From: Oscillospiraceae bacterium
GTDB taxonomy: Bacteria; Bacillota; Clostridia; Oscillospirales; UBA929
Length of the DNA stretch: 42,019 nucleotides
Reading direction: 5' to 3'
Assembly (NCBI GenBank): GCA_009782475.1
Contig: WRIZ01000001.1
Span: 1-42,019, forward strand
In this document: piece by piece, positions 23,817-31,991 of the stretch
Layout of the letters: every line of letters starts with the position of its first letter
Position numbering within the stretch: the first letter of the stretch is position 1
Made by a program: the position numbers and the translations under genes
The notes under the pieces: generated by a model
Told to the model about the DNA's origin: nothing
What the model saw: only the letters and a program-made list of their open reading frames with translations
The model's database searches: none

Positions 23817-25237
23817 ACCGGTTTCCCTCTTTTCAATTCATTCAACAACAGCATGACCGCACTCCCCAGCAGGAAGAGCATCAGCAGCGACGGCCCGGCC
23901 AGCCCGATGTGGTTCAGATGCTGGCCAAACAGATACGCATGGTATCCCGCATAAGACCCGATGATGCAAAACGGCGCGAAAACCCATTTTTCCGGGATCA
24001 TGACGGCGAGGACAACGCAGAAAATATCGGCAAGGTAAAAATAACGGTCGTGCATCGACGGCAGAAACCACGGGATACCGATCACAAAGGCTAAAACGAA
24101 GAAAAACAAAGCGCGGTCGCTCATCCTGTCCCGGTAAACCCAAGCGATCATCATTAAGGCCGCGAGATAGCAGAAAGCCAGCACCAGCCCGGCTGTGAAG
24201 AGAATGGTGTGCGGTTCGTTGACGCCAAGCAGTGCGTAAGCCGAAGAGGAATTGAGGTTGAGGCGGTGGGAATATTGTGAGGATTGGTTGGCGTAGACCA
24301 AAATCATATCGCTTAAAGGACGTCCGAGCACCCAAGCAGGCAGGAAGAGGGCGGCGAATGTCCCGAGAAAGACCGGAATCTCACGCCACCAGCGCACCCG
24401 TTTGACCATCCACAAAACGATGAATACCGGCAGGAAGAAGATGGTTTGCAGCTTGAACGAGAAGGCTATGGCGGCCATAACGGCCGACAGGGAAGGCCGT
24501 TTTTCCAGCGCGTAAACCAGTGCCATCAGGCAGAAAAAGGCATACACGGCGTCGCACTGACCCCAATAGGCACTGTTCAGCCACACGGTCGGAGCGAGGA
24601 AGAGAGCGGCGCCCAGCACCGATTTGCGGATCTGCCCCATTGAAAAGCGGTTGGCCAGCCGCAGCCCCGCCAGCACAAGTCCGCAGTCAAAGATCACGCT
24701 GACCAGCTTATACAGGTAGAGATCATTCAGCGAAATTTTCGAGATCACCCCGACGATGTAGAGATAGGGCATGTTGTAGTCCGACCGCGTAAGGTTGATA
24801 GCTTCCCGGCCCCAAACGCGGAAATCCTGCGCCCACGGCCCCAAACAGTAGAGATAGTCGGTTTGATAGAATTGCGTCAGGCTGAGGGTGCGGATGATCA
24901 TGCCGCCAACCAGCGCGGCGATGAAAAAGGCGAGGGCGGGGATGGTTTGGATGTGCCCCGCGGCAAAGAACAGAACCCCTCCGGCCAGCAAAGCAAACGC
25001 CGCCGCCATAAACAGTTTTTCCGCCCGTTCCGGGGACGGGTCGGTCAGCCGCTCCATCATGCCCGGGAACCGTTTTTCTATATCGGTTTTTAAGGACGCG
25101 GAAATCCTGCCGTTGATCTCCCCGATCTGCTCCCGCCGTTTTTCCTCCGAGCCGGAAATGGGCGACACTGCCAGCAACAGGAAAAACAAAACAAAGGCTA
25201 CCGCTGCGGACAATATGGCGCGGGTTTGCCGGCTCAT
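23813..25237 (-). CDS. GT-C fold membrane glycosyltransferase-like protein
   Basis: A 474-aa protein with about 11 membrane segments. After the first segment comes a periplasmic insert of about 70 residues. Motifs resembling GT-C mannosyltransferases are FRVWGREAI in the first long loop, NSAYWGQCDAVYAFF, FKLQTIFFLP and PSMHDRYFY. It probably moves a sugar from a lipid-linked donor outside the membrane. Substrates are unknown. It overlaps the yebC gene (ATGA) and the TPR gene. Confidence 0.8.
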   Translation of the reverse strand: MSRQTRAILSAAVAFVLFFLLLAVSPISGSEEKRREQIGEINGRISASLKTDIEKRFPGMMERLTDPSPERAEKLFMAAAFALLAGGVLFFAAGHIQTIPALAFFIAALVGGMIIRTLSLTQFYQTDYLYCLGPWAQDFRVWGREAINLTRSDYNMPYLYIVGVISKISLNDLYLYKLVSVIFDCGLVLAGLRLANRFSMGQIRKSVLGAALFLAPTVWLNSAYWGQCDAVYAFFCLMALVYALEKRPSLSAVMAAIAFSFKLQTIFFLPVFIVLWMVKRVRWWREIPVFLGTFAALFLPAWVLGRPLSDMILVYANQSSQYSHRLNLNSSSAYALLGVNEPHTILFTAGLVLAFCYLAALMMIAWVYRDRMSDRALFFFVLAFVIGIPWFLPSMHDRYFYLADIFCVVLAVMIPEKWVFAPFCIIGSYAGYHAYLFGQHLNHIGLAGPSLLMLFLLGSAVMLLLNELKRGKPV

Positions 25238-25962
25238 TCCTCGTCCTCCCAGTTATGCCAAACACTCTGCACGTCGTCGTTTTCTTCCAGCGCGTCAAGG
25301 AGGCGGCGCATCTTTTTAATATCCTCTTCGCCTTTCAAAGAAACCCAGTTTTGCGGCACCTTCTCCATCTGCGCCGAGAGAAAGATGACTCCGCCGCCCT
25401 CCAAAGCGTCGCGCACAGCCGGAAAGGCTTCGGGTTCGGTTGTGATCTCAAAGACGCCCTCCTGCGCTTCAACATCCGAAGCACCCGCGTCGAGGGCAAG
25501 CATCATCAAGGTGTCTTCGTCCCGCCCTTCGGCGTCTGCGATGAGTATACCCTTTTGATCGAAAAACCATGATACACACCCGGTCGCGCCGAGGTTGCCG
25601 CCGAATTTATCAAAGTAGTGGCGCACTTCCCCCGCCGTGCGGTTGCGGTTTTCGGTCATGGCTTCCACGATGACGGCTGTGCCGCCGGGGCCGTAGCCTT
25701 CGTATTGAACCGATTCATACTGTTCGCCGCCGCCGCTGCCCGCCGCTTTCTCGATGACCCGCTTGATATTGTCGGACGGGACATTGTTCTGCCTCGCCTT
25801 GACGATGCAGTCTTTCAGCCGGGCGTTGGCGGCGGGGTCGGCTCCGCCCTCGCGCACCGCCACGATAATTTCGCGCGATAATTTTGTGAATATTTTGGCG
25901 CGCTGCGCGTCGGTCTTTTCTTTTTTATGCGCTATGTTCTTCCATTTGGAATGCCCTGCCAC
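25234..25962 (-). CDS. YebC/PmpR family regulatory protein
   Basis: A 242-aa YebC protein of normal length. It begins AGHSKWKNIAHKKEKTDAQRAKIF and contains IEKAAGSGGGEQYESVQYEGYGPGG and the conserved C-terminal AIVEAMTENRNRTAGEVRHYF-type core. Members are described as DNA-binding regulators and, more recently, as translation factors that relieve ribosome stalling. The start is GTG 25962; its GAGGTGA ribosome site contains the stop of the esterase gene. Confidence 0.94.
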   Translation of the reverse strand: MAGHSKWKNIAHKKEKTDAQRAKIFTKLSREIIVAVREGGADPAANARLKDCIVKARQNNVPSDNIKRVIEKAAGSGGGEQYESVQYEGYGPGGTAVIVEAMTENRNRTAGEVRHYFDKFGGNLGATGCVSWFFDQKGILIADAEGRDEDTLMMLALDAGASDVEAQEGVFEITTEPEAFPAVRDALEGGGVIFLSAQMEKVPQNWVSLKGEEDIKKMRRLLDALEENDDVQSVWHNWEDEE

Positions 25963-25969
25963 GCAAAAA

Positions 25970-26764
25970 TCACCTCGGTTTTGTCTGTTCGGGAAGCATT
26001 TTGAATACTTCCTGTATCATCAAGTCCCAATACGCCCATTCGTGGTTATATTGCTCGTCCGTCCGCCATGTGACATCGTATCCCAGCCCTGAGGCTCGTT
26101 CGGCCAGCGCGGCACTGAGCGGGAGGAGCCAATCTTTCAACCCGCAGCAGACGAACAGTTTCGGCTTTGGGTTGGCGGTTTCCAACAGATGGTCTATGTT
26201 GTCTTCCGGCTTGATTTCTTCTCCGAATATTCGCTCCAACTCGCCGGGAAACTCCGGGCCGGCGGCCTGTGCGGCGATTTTCATATCAACCATTTCACGG
26301 CTCATCAGCGCGCCCGACAGCGACGCGGCGAACGAAAACCGCTCCGGGCTGCGCAATGCCAATTTCAACGCGCCGTAGCCGCCCATCGACAGCCCGGCGG
26401 CGTAGGTATCCTCGCGCCGCTCCGAAAGGGGAAGGTATTGCCGCAGGATTTGGGGCAATTCTTCGCTGATATAGGTAAAATATTTGACGCCGTATGCCGT
26501 GTCGGTGTAAAACCCCCGGTCGGTCGAAGGCATGACTACCGCTAGATTGCGCCCTTCCGCATACCGCTCGATAGAGGTGTTGCGCAGCCATGTCTCCTGA
26601 TCTTCCGACAGCCCATGCAGCAGATACAGCACCGGGAACGGCGGCCGCGCCGTAAAAGTACCCCAGCTCCAATCTCTTCCGGCCATGCTCTGCGGCAGCA
26701 GGACATTGACATAGGACTGGCGCCCTAAGACCTCCGAGAAGAATGAAAGCCGCATCAGAGCCAT
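25970..26764 (-). CDS. Esterase D-like alpha/beta hydrolase (tributyrin esterase family)
   Basis: A 264-aa hydrolase. PVLYLLHGLSEDQETWLRNT forms the oxyanion strand and loop, GLSMGGYGAL is the nucleophile elbow with the catalytic Ser, the acid residue is probably in CGLKDWLLP, and the His is in YNHEWAYWD. There is no signal peptide, so it acts in the cytoplasm. It is likely to cleave short acyl or feruloyl-type esters; the substrate is not certain. It lies between obgE and yebC in one operon, its ribosome site overlapping the obgE stop. Confidence 0.88.
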   Translation of the reverse strand: MALMRLSFFSEVLGRQSYVNVLLPQSMAGRDWSWGTFTARPPFPVLYLLHGLSEDQETWLRNTSIERYAEGRNLAVVMPSTDRGFYTDTAYGVKYFTYISEELPQILRQYLPLSERREDTYAAGLSMGGYGALKLALRSPERFSFAASLSGALMSREMVDMKIAAQAAGPEFPGELERIFGEEIKPEDNIDHLLETANPKPKLFVCCGLKDWLLPLSAALAERASGLGYDVTWRTDEQYNHEWAYWDLMIQEVFKMLPEQTKPR

Positions 26765-26770
26765 CGCGCC

Positions 26771-28051
26771 TTACCTCACATACTCAAACTCTAACCCATA
26801 GATGCTTACCGTGTCGCGTTCCTCTACACCCATCGCTTCCAGTTTGTCGTAAACCCCGTGGGCTTTGAGACGCTGCTCGAAATAGTTGAGCGATTCGGTG
26901 TCGTCGAAGTTGACGTCGCGCATCAGCCGGATGAGCCAGTCACCCGTGACGACCCAAACGCCGTCTTCTTTGACAATTTCTGTTATGGCTTCGCTCTCCC
27001 GTCCCCGCGAAGCGGACGCCGGGTGCAGCGGCACGCTGTCAGGTTCAAAGACTTTGACCGGGGGCAGTCCCGCCAATTTTTCAGCGCACATTTTGACCAG
27101 CTTGTCCGCACTGTCTCCGGTCGCGGCCGAGATGACGATCATCGATCGCGGTTTGCAATGGTCTTGCAGACGCAAAAGGGCTGTTTCGTCCGAAACGGCG
27201 TCACGCTTGTTGGCGACGACGATCTGCTCCCGCCCCGCCAATTCCGGGCTGTGCGCCGCAAGTTCGGCGTCGATGGCGTCCAAATCGGCGCAAGGGTCGC
27301 GCCCTTCCGTTCCCGCCGCGTCCACCACATGCAGCAGCAATCGGCAGCGTTCCACATGACGCAGGAACTCATGTCCCAGCCCTGCCCCGTCCGCCGCGCC
27401 TTCGATCAATCCGGGGATGTCGGCGCAGAGGAAGCTAGTGTCGTCATCGACAACCACGACGCCCAAATGCGGCGTCAGTGTGGTAAACGGGTAATCGGCT
27501 ATCTTCGGCCGGGCGGCGGATATGACCGATAGCAAGGTACTCTTTCCGGCGTTCGGAAACCCCACCAACCCTACGTCGGCGATCATTTTGACTTCCAAAC
27601 GGATCCGGCGTTCTTCGCCTTCGGTTCCGGCTTTGGCAAAGTTGGGAGCCTGACGCCGTGACCCGGCAAAGCGTTTGTTGCCCCAGCCGCCCCGCCCGCC
27701 TTTGCAGAGCAGGAAAGGTTCGCCGGTTGACAAATCGGCCAGCAGCCGCCCGTCTTCGTCGTCGTAAATCAGCGTCCCCATAGGGAAACGGAGGCTGAGA
27801 TCTTCGCCGCTCCGGCCTGTGCAGAGCTTACCGCCGCCCCGCCCGCCGTCGGGGGCTGCGTATTTGGTTTTGTAGCGGTAATCGGCAAGGGTGGTGAGCT
27901 GGCTGTCGGCACGGAGCCATATATGCCCGCCGCGCCCGCCATCGCCGCCGTCCGGGCCGCCCGCGGGGACATATTTCTCACGGCGGAACGAAACAGAGCC
28001 GTCGCCGCCTTTGCCCGCCCGCGCCGTGATGACGGCGGTATCAATAAACAT
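26771..28051 (-). CDS. obgE: GTPase ObgE/CgtA
   Basis: A 426-aa Obg GTPase: a glycine-rich Obg domain (1-158: TARAGKGGDGSVSFRREKYVP, GGPDGGDGGRGG), then the G domain with GFPNAGKST (P-loop), FTTLTPHLG (switch I), DIPGLIEGA (G3), NKRD (G4) and ISA (G5), and a C-terminal OCT domain ending YGLEFEYVR. It helps assemble the 50S subunit and couples growth to nucleotide levels. ATG 28051 is chosen for the Obg N-terminus and GGGAG upstream. Confidence 0.96.
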   Translation of the reverse strand: MFIDTAVITARAGKGGDGSVSFRREKYVPAGGPDGGDGGRGGHIWLRADSQLTTLADYRYKTKYAAPDGGRGGGKLCTGRSGEDLSLRFPMGTLIYDDEDGRLLADLSTGEPFLLCKGGRGGWGNKRFAGSRRQAPNFAKAGTEGEERRIRLEVKMIADVGLVGFPNAGKSTLLSVISAARPKIADYPFTTLTPHLGVVVVDDDTSFLCADIPGLIEGAADGAGLGHEFLRHVERCRLLLHVVDAAGTEGRDPCADLDAIDAELAAHSPELAGREQIVVANKRDAVSDETALLRLQDHCKPRSMIVISAATGDSADKLVKMCAEKLAGLPPVKVFEPDSVPLHPASASRGRESEAITEIVKEDGVWVVTGDWLIRLMRDVNFDDTESLNYFEQRLKAHGVYDKLEAMGVEERDTVSIYGLEFEYVR

Positions 28052-28082
28052 GGTTTGTCTCCCTGTTTTATAGGCTGGCATC

Positions 28083-28111
28083 AGTATACCATATTAAGCG
28101 CAAAGGGGCAA
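28083..28111 (-). promoter_or_regulatory. Promoter of the obgE operon
   Basis: On the minus strand, TTGCCC (28111-28106), 17 bases, and TATACT (28088-28083). The -35 lies in a hairpin arm between rpmA and obgE, so obgE has its own start as well as possible read-through. Confidence 0.65.
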
Positions 28112-28129
28112 GTAAATTGCCCCTTTTTA

Positions 28130-28157
28130 CCAAAACGGCGGGGTTGCCCCCGCCGCC
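28130..28157 (-). terminator. Terminator after rpmA
   Basis: On the minus strand, GGCGGGGGCAACCCCGCC forms a tight stem, followed by GTTTTGG. A second hairpin (GGGGCAA/TTGCCCC) follows at 28104-28123. The T-run is short, so termination may be partial. Confidence 0.6.
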
Positions 28158-28171
28158 TGCTTTATTTTTGG

Positions 28172-28429
28172 TTATTCCGCCGCGTGGATGGAAACGCGTT
28201 TGCGGTCGCGGCCGAGGCGTTCAAAACGCACCGTTCCGCTTTCCAGCGCGAAGAGGGTGTCGTCGCTGCCTTTGCCCACGTTCAGCCCGGCGTGGATATG
28301 AGTTCCGCGCTGACGCACCAAAATGGTTCCCGCGTTGACAAACTGCCCGTCGGCGCGTTTGGCGCCGAGGCGTTTGGATTGCGAGTCGCGTCCGTTGCGT
28401 GAGGAACCGACGCCTTTTTTATGTGCCAT
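28172..28429 (-). CDS. rpmA: 50S ribosomal protein L27
   Basis: An 85-aa L27: [24 protein letters not shown] at the N-terminus that reaches the peptidyl-transferase centre, then [24 protein letters not shown]. The protein starts directly at the mature end. The short cleavable N-terminal extension usual in Firmicutes is absent, and so is the Prp protease gene usually found between rplU and rpmA; only three bases separate the two genes here. Confidence 0.96.
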   Translation of the reverse strand: MAHKKGVGSSRNGRDSQSKRLGAKRADGQFVNAGTILVRQRGTHIHAGLNVGKGSDDTLFALESGTVRFERLGRDRKRVSIHAAE

Positions 28430-28432
28430 GGT

Positions 28433-28810
28433 TTATTCCTCCACTTTCTTGGTCTTCTCCGCTTTTTCAGCTTTCGGAGCCGCCGCTTTCTTTTCTTTGG
28501 GCAGAACGATCGATTTGATTTGCAGCTTTGTGTATGCCTGGCGGTGACCCTGTTTGCGGCGGTAATTCTTCTTGGGTTTCATCTTGTAAACGATGATTTT
28601 TTTGGCTTTGCCGTTTTTGATGACATTTGCCGTCACGGTGACTCCGTCTACATAAGGAGAGCCTGTTTTGACTTTGTCCTCCTCATACACGGCAATGACC
28701 GTGTCGAAAGTCACTTCGGCTTTTTCTTCGGCGGTGAGTTTTTCGACATAGATGATGTCACCCTCCGCCACGCGGTACTGTTTACCGCCTGTTTCCAAAA
28801 TCGCGGTCAT
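28433..28810 (-). CDS. rplU: 50S ribosomal protein L21
   Basis: A 125-aa L21: [22 protein letters not shown] at the start and [19 protein letters not shown] near residue 90. A Lys/Ala/Glu-rich tail of about 20 residues extends beyond the usual length. It is transcribed from a consensus promoter about 190 bases upstream, leaving a long leader of about 180 bases. Confidence 0.96.
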   Translation of the reverse strand: MTAILETGGKQYRVAEGDIIYVEKLTAEEKAEVTFDTVIAVYEEDKVKTGSPYVDGVTVTANVIKNGKAKKIIVYKMKPKKNYRRKQGHRQAYTKLQIKSIVLPKEKKAAAPKAEKAEKTKKVEE

Positions 28811-28851
28811 TGGCGTTCCCTCTTGGTTTCAGTCTCGCTCTTATCAGGCGG

Positions 28852-28959
28852 GAAGAGCGGCGCAGTCCGGCAGGTTGCGGAAAGAGGTAATTCCTGCCTA
28901 GCGTACGCTAGGCGTTTGCCTCGTCTGCAACCGCCCGCCGGGCGTCGCGTCGCTTGACA
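28852..28959 (+). ncRNA. Folded element, copy 2 (opposite the rplU leader)
   Basis: The second copy of the element at 8184-8271. Pairing in the plus sense: GTCCGGC with GCCGGGC, GGTTGCGGA with TCTGCAACC, GAGGTAA with TTGCCTC, plus an extra perfect hairpin GCCTAGC/GCTAGGC in the apical loop. An AA/G internal loop is kept in both copies. All wobbles are G-U in the plus strand and would be A-C in the minus strand. It lies within the 5' leader of rplU, which is read from the other strand. Confidence 0.6.
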
Positions 28960-28996
28960 CATCCACTTAAATAAGCCCATAGGAAGCGGCTATGGC

Positions 28997-29025
28997 AGAA
29001 TATCACAACATGAGTAGATTGTCAA
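28997..29025 (-). promoter_or_regulatory. Promoter of rplU-rpmA
   Basis: On the minus strand, TTGACA (29025-29020), 17 bases, and TATTCT (29002-28997). Transcription should start near 28990. The leader of about 180 bases contains the complement of the folded element at 28852-28959, so leader-based control of L21 synthesis is possible. Confidence 0.85.
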
Positions 29026-29057
29026 CTGTTTTATTTCACTGCTCGTCTCGGTATATC

Positions 29058-30026
29058 CTATGGGTTATAACGATACCGCCAAAACGAATCAATATATCCA
29101 GTCAGTTCGTCATCTTTCAAGGTGTCTTTGATATATGCGTACCATTTGCTGCCCGGAGGCGGAGGGGTTACATGTTCCTGTAATTCCTCGTCCCAATAAC
29201 CATGCCAAAAGTATTGCAGTTCACTTACATATGCGAAAAAACCTGATATGCTTCTATAATGCGAGAACTCTTCGCGCTGCCGGATGTCGATTTTCTCCAT
29301 AACCGCTTCGATTGTTCTTTGCCTCATTTCGTCATCCATCCGGTCAAATACATTATTACTGGCTAGCAACACTTCTTTTAATACAATGTCATTCTCTTGT
29401 ATAAATAAACTTTCATCGTGCTCCTCCTGTTGCTTGCTATCCTCAAATATGAGCCTCGGCTTGAGTTCTTCTTTTATATACACATCAAGTAAAACCTCCG
29501 GGAAATCCTCTCGCGCAACCATTTCCTCTATCGCATTGAAACTCCTTGATAGATTTAACAGATAACCTCCCTGAAAATTATAGAGAATATAATGATACCC
29601 TTGTACTTGCGGCACTAGCCGCAACAACTCCGCCGTCGAAGCCTTCTTCAAAGCCCCTTGCGGGATAAAATAACGCAGATTCCCATGCATAATTTTTAAC
29701 TCATCAGTTGGGAAATTCTCTTTATCCTCACGGTAAGAATAATCATGCAGGGCAAACGGAAAATCAATAAATCCCTTCGCGAACCATGCTTCTTCTGAAA
29801 AGATATATTGAGGATACTCTTTAGCACACTCACGATACCATTCAGAGTATGCAAAATCTGATTCACGCAAGTAATACTTATTGGGTTCCGGCGGGTTTAT
29901 GCTCTCTTGTGCAGATTCAGAACCCAAGCCGCCAACCACTACAGGTTCCGAAGAACCTGTAGCAGCGGCGCAGCCTGTTATCAGTAGTGCTATGGCGGTT
30001 GTAACCGCTGTAATCTTTATTCTCAC
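29058..30026 (-). CDS. Hypothetical lipoprotein with a helical repeat-like module
   Basis: A 322-aa lipoprotein with lipobox LITGC (Cys19). Residues about 105-190 (ALKKASTAELLRLVPQVQGY, then HYILYNFQGGYLLNLSRSFNAIEEMV) match the same module that opens the neighbouring protein at 30032-30775, a helical segment common in Clostridial secreted proteins of unknown function. The rest is acidic and helical and I do not recognise it. GTG 30026 is chosen because GGTGATC lies just upstream. The region is AT-richer than its surroundings. Confidence 0.75.
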   Translation of the reverse strand: MRIKITAVTTAIALLITGCAAATGSSEPVVVGGLGSESAQESINPPEPNKYYLRESDFAYSEWYRECAKEYPQYIFSEEAWFAKGFIDFPFALHDYSYREDKENFPTDELKIMHGNLRYFIPQGALKKASTAELLRLVPQVQGYHYILYNFQGGYLLNLSRSFNAIEEMVAREDFPEVLLDVYIKEELKPRLIFEDSKQQEEHDESLFIQENDIVLKEVLLASNNVFDRMDDEMRQRTIEAVMEKIDIRQREEFSHYRSISGFFAYVSELQYFWHGYWDEELQEHVTPPPPGSKWYAYIKDTLKDDELTGYIDSFWRYRYNP

Positions 30027-30031
30027 AACGA

Positions 30032-30775
30032 TCACCAAGTATAATAGGATACAGAATCGCCTCTGTCATAATATGGATTATCAGATACTCGATGGATTAC
30101 CATTGGCCCCGGCCCCCATTTTGAAATCATCATATGGTCTATTATCCCGTTATTATACCCTATGTTCGTTTGCGTGATAATCCCGGAATGCCCCGACCAA
30201 TCCGCTATCGCTCCCGAAATAACTGAGCTGAGCTTTACATAAAACGGATCGGTCGCGAAAGTTGATGTACTGTTTAGCCACATATGCTGATAATTTGTAA
30301 AGCGATCGTTTGCCGCTCCGGGATAATGTCTGCTTAACCAAGCATATGAATGGCAGTTGAATGTTTTGGAGGCTGTTGACACAAGATAAGCCCCTTGATG
30401 CTGTGCTATCATAGACGCATATTGGCTCGCGGGGAACATTTCTATGTTGGTATTAAGTGTCACATATGCGGTTCTATAGCTGGGCGTGTAAACTTGATAG
30501 CTGGTAACAGGGTATGGATAATTTGAAATAGGCTCGGTGGGCATGGGGATAACAACACCCGCTCTTGTGACCGGGGCTGCTTTGGCGGCGGACACGGCGG
30601 ATGTGATCAGCACCTTCTCCATTACGCGGGTCAACAGGGCGTTATCCTCTTCCGCGACCGTTTGGTAGGCGTGAAGATTGGGCATGAGCGGGTATTCCAA
30701 AATAAGGCTTATCAGTTCCCCGGTTGAAACCGTTTTCAGGATTGTATCGGGAATCTGTGTCGCCGCCCCGTTCAC
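30032..30775 (-). CDS. NlpC/CHAP-like putative cysteine peptidase, N-terminally short
   Basis: A 247-aa protein. Residues about 7-55 form the helical module (IPDTILKTVSTGELISLILE) shared with 29058-30026. Residues about 136-235 resemble a papain-like amidase: Cys141 in FNCHSYAWLSR and His196 in DWSGHSGIIT, then MISKWG. Relatives have a signal peptide before the module. Here the frame begins at GTG 30775 with no ribosome site, and an in-frame stop lies four codons upstream, so the export signal seems lost. It may be a 5'-truncated gene. Confidence 0.65.
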   Translation of the reverse strand: MNGAATQIPDTILKTVSTGELISLILEYPLMPNLHAYQTVAEEDNALLTRVMEKVLITSAVSAAKAAPVTRAGVVIPMPTEPISNYPYPVTSYQVYTPSYRTAYVTLNTNIEMFPASQYASMIAQHQGAYLVSTASKTFNCHSYAWLSRHYPGAANDRFTNYQHMWLNSTSTFATDPFYVKLSSVISGAIADWSGHSGIITQTNIGYNNGIIDHMMISKWGPGPMVIHRVSDNPYYDRGDSVSYYTW

Positions 30776-30842
30776 CCATAGTTGTTAGTTGCCTATTTCC
30801 AGCATATACTAAAGACGCACGGAAAGCAACCTTGATTTTTGT

Positions 30843-30921
30843 CAGTATAGCGGTTATACTGTATGTAGGGAATCGGCGCATTTTTGACGATGCGCCGACT
30901 CCCGGCGGGTTCTTAGAACCC
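30843..30921. repeat. Intergenic palindromes: dyad and two hairpins
   Basis: Three structures: CAGTATA/TATACTG (30843-30861); a 14-bp stem GGGAATCGGCGCAT/ATGCGCCGACTCCC (30868-30903), whose single mismatch becomes G-U on the minus strand; and GGGTTC/GAACCC (30907-30921). The last two probably end the minus-strand SLH transcript, although there is no clear T-run. The rest of this 149-base gap holds nothing I can name. Confidence 0.6.
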
Positions 30922-30924
30922 TAA

Positions 30925-31881
30925 CTAATATGACAGCGTAAAGATGAGTGTCTTTCCTGTTTTGTCAACCAGCGCGACGTCGGGGCTGCCCGCTGTGAAG
31001 ATCGCTTCTAGGTCGGCGTCGTCAATGTTTGTCCCGGTGAAGGTATAGCCTGTTTCCGCCGTGAGTGTCACCGTGCCGACCGACACGCCGGTCACAATTT
31101 TATCATCGGTCAGATCGGCCCAATCAACATCGGCTGTGAAGTGCGCCGCGGGGGTCACTGTCAGCGTTGCGGGGGCAAGGCTTGTGCCGGAGGCTTGCTC
31201 CGGGGTGAGGTCGGAAAGTTCGGCCAAATCAATGGCGTTGATGACGTCGGGCGCGGGCGGGATCAGTTTTTTCCATTCCTGTTCGTTGATGTCCCAAAGG
31301 ATGCGGCAAAGCTCGCCCCTGGTGACGGCGTCTTTGGGTTTGAAGTTCCCGTCGGTGTCGCCTACCATGATCCCGTATTGGCTCACGATGGTTACCGCGT
31401 CTTTGGCCCAATGTGAAATTGCCGCTTCGTCGTCAAAGTCGATGTGGGGCAGGACTTCTTCGCTCTGCAGCGTCAAACCGCAGATTTTTTTGACCATAAC
31501 GGCGGCCATTTCACGGGTCATCATCGCGCTTGACTTAAAGGTATTGTCGTCATACCCTTCGAGGTATCCGTGCGCATACATCAATATAGCCGCGTTGTCT
31601 TCAATGTTCATGTGCGGGATGTCTTTGAATTTATGGTTGATGCGGTATTTGAAATATTTGCTGATGACATTGGATACGTCAAACCGGGTCATCCCGTTGT
31701 TGGGGCGGAAAGTGCCGTCGCCGTGGCCGGACATAAAGCCGTGTTCGGCGCAGTATTCGATATATTCCTCGTAAATGCTGTCCGAGATGTCGCTAAACGC
31801 GGGAGCCGCCAGCACAGGGCTCACCCAGGCCGCGATCAATGCAATGGCCAGACTTAACGCCGCGGTTATCTTGGTTTTCAT
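30925..31881 (-). CDS. SLH-domain surface protein
   Basis: A 318-aa secreted protein. It has a signal peptide (1-25, ending VLAA) and three SLH repeats (about 27-75, 85-130, 145-195: FMSGHGDGTFRPNNGMTRFDVSN, YLEGYDDNTFKSSAMMTREMA, IMVGDTDGNFKPKDAVTRGEL) that bind pyruvylated cell-wall polymer. The C-terminal 110 residues are beta-rich, with a GYTFTGTNI-type Ig-like segment. No catalytic motif is seen. The spacing before 31992-33128 offers no clear promoter on either strand. Confidence 0.88.
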   Translation of the reverse strand: MKTKITAALSLAIALIAAWVSPVLAAPAFSDISDSIYEEYIEYCAEHGFMSGHGDGTFRPNNGMTRFDVSNVISKYFKYRINHKFKDIPHMNIEDNAAILMYAHGYLEGYDDNTFKSSAMMTREMAAVMVKKICGLTLQSEEVLPHIDFDDEAAISHWAKDAVTIVSQYGIMVGDTDGNFKPKDAVTRGELCRILWDINEQEWKKLIPPAPDVINAIDLAELSDLTPEQASGTSLAPATLTVTPAAHFTADVDWADLTDDKIVTGVSVGTVTLTAETGYTFTGTNIDDADLEAIFTAGSPDVALVDKTGKTLIFTLSY

Positions 31882-31991
31882 GGTTCTTCATCCTTTCGTT
31901 TTTGAACGGTTCGGTTTTATTGGTTTGCTGATGCCATGTAGTGTTTGCAGTTTCAATCTTTCTTATCGAGGAAATAAAAGGAGGTTTCCGT

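Noticed and set aside
30642-30881. Minus-strand frame starting upstream of the Cys/His protein as its lost N-terminus
   Set aside because: It overlaps in a different frame and does not resemble a signal peptide; a frameshift cannot be shown from this sequence alone.
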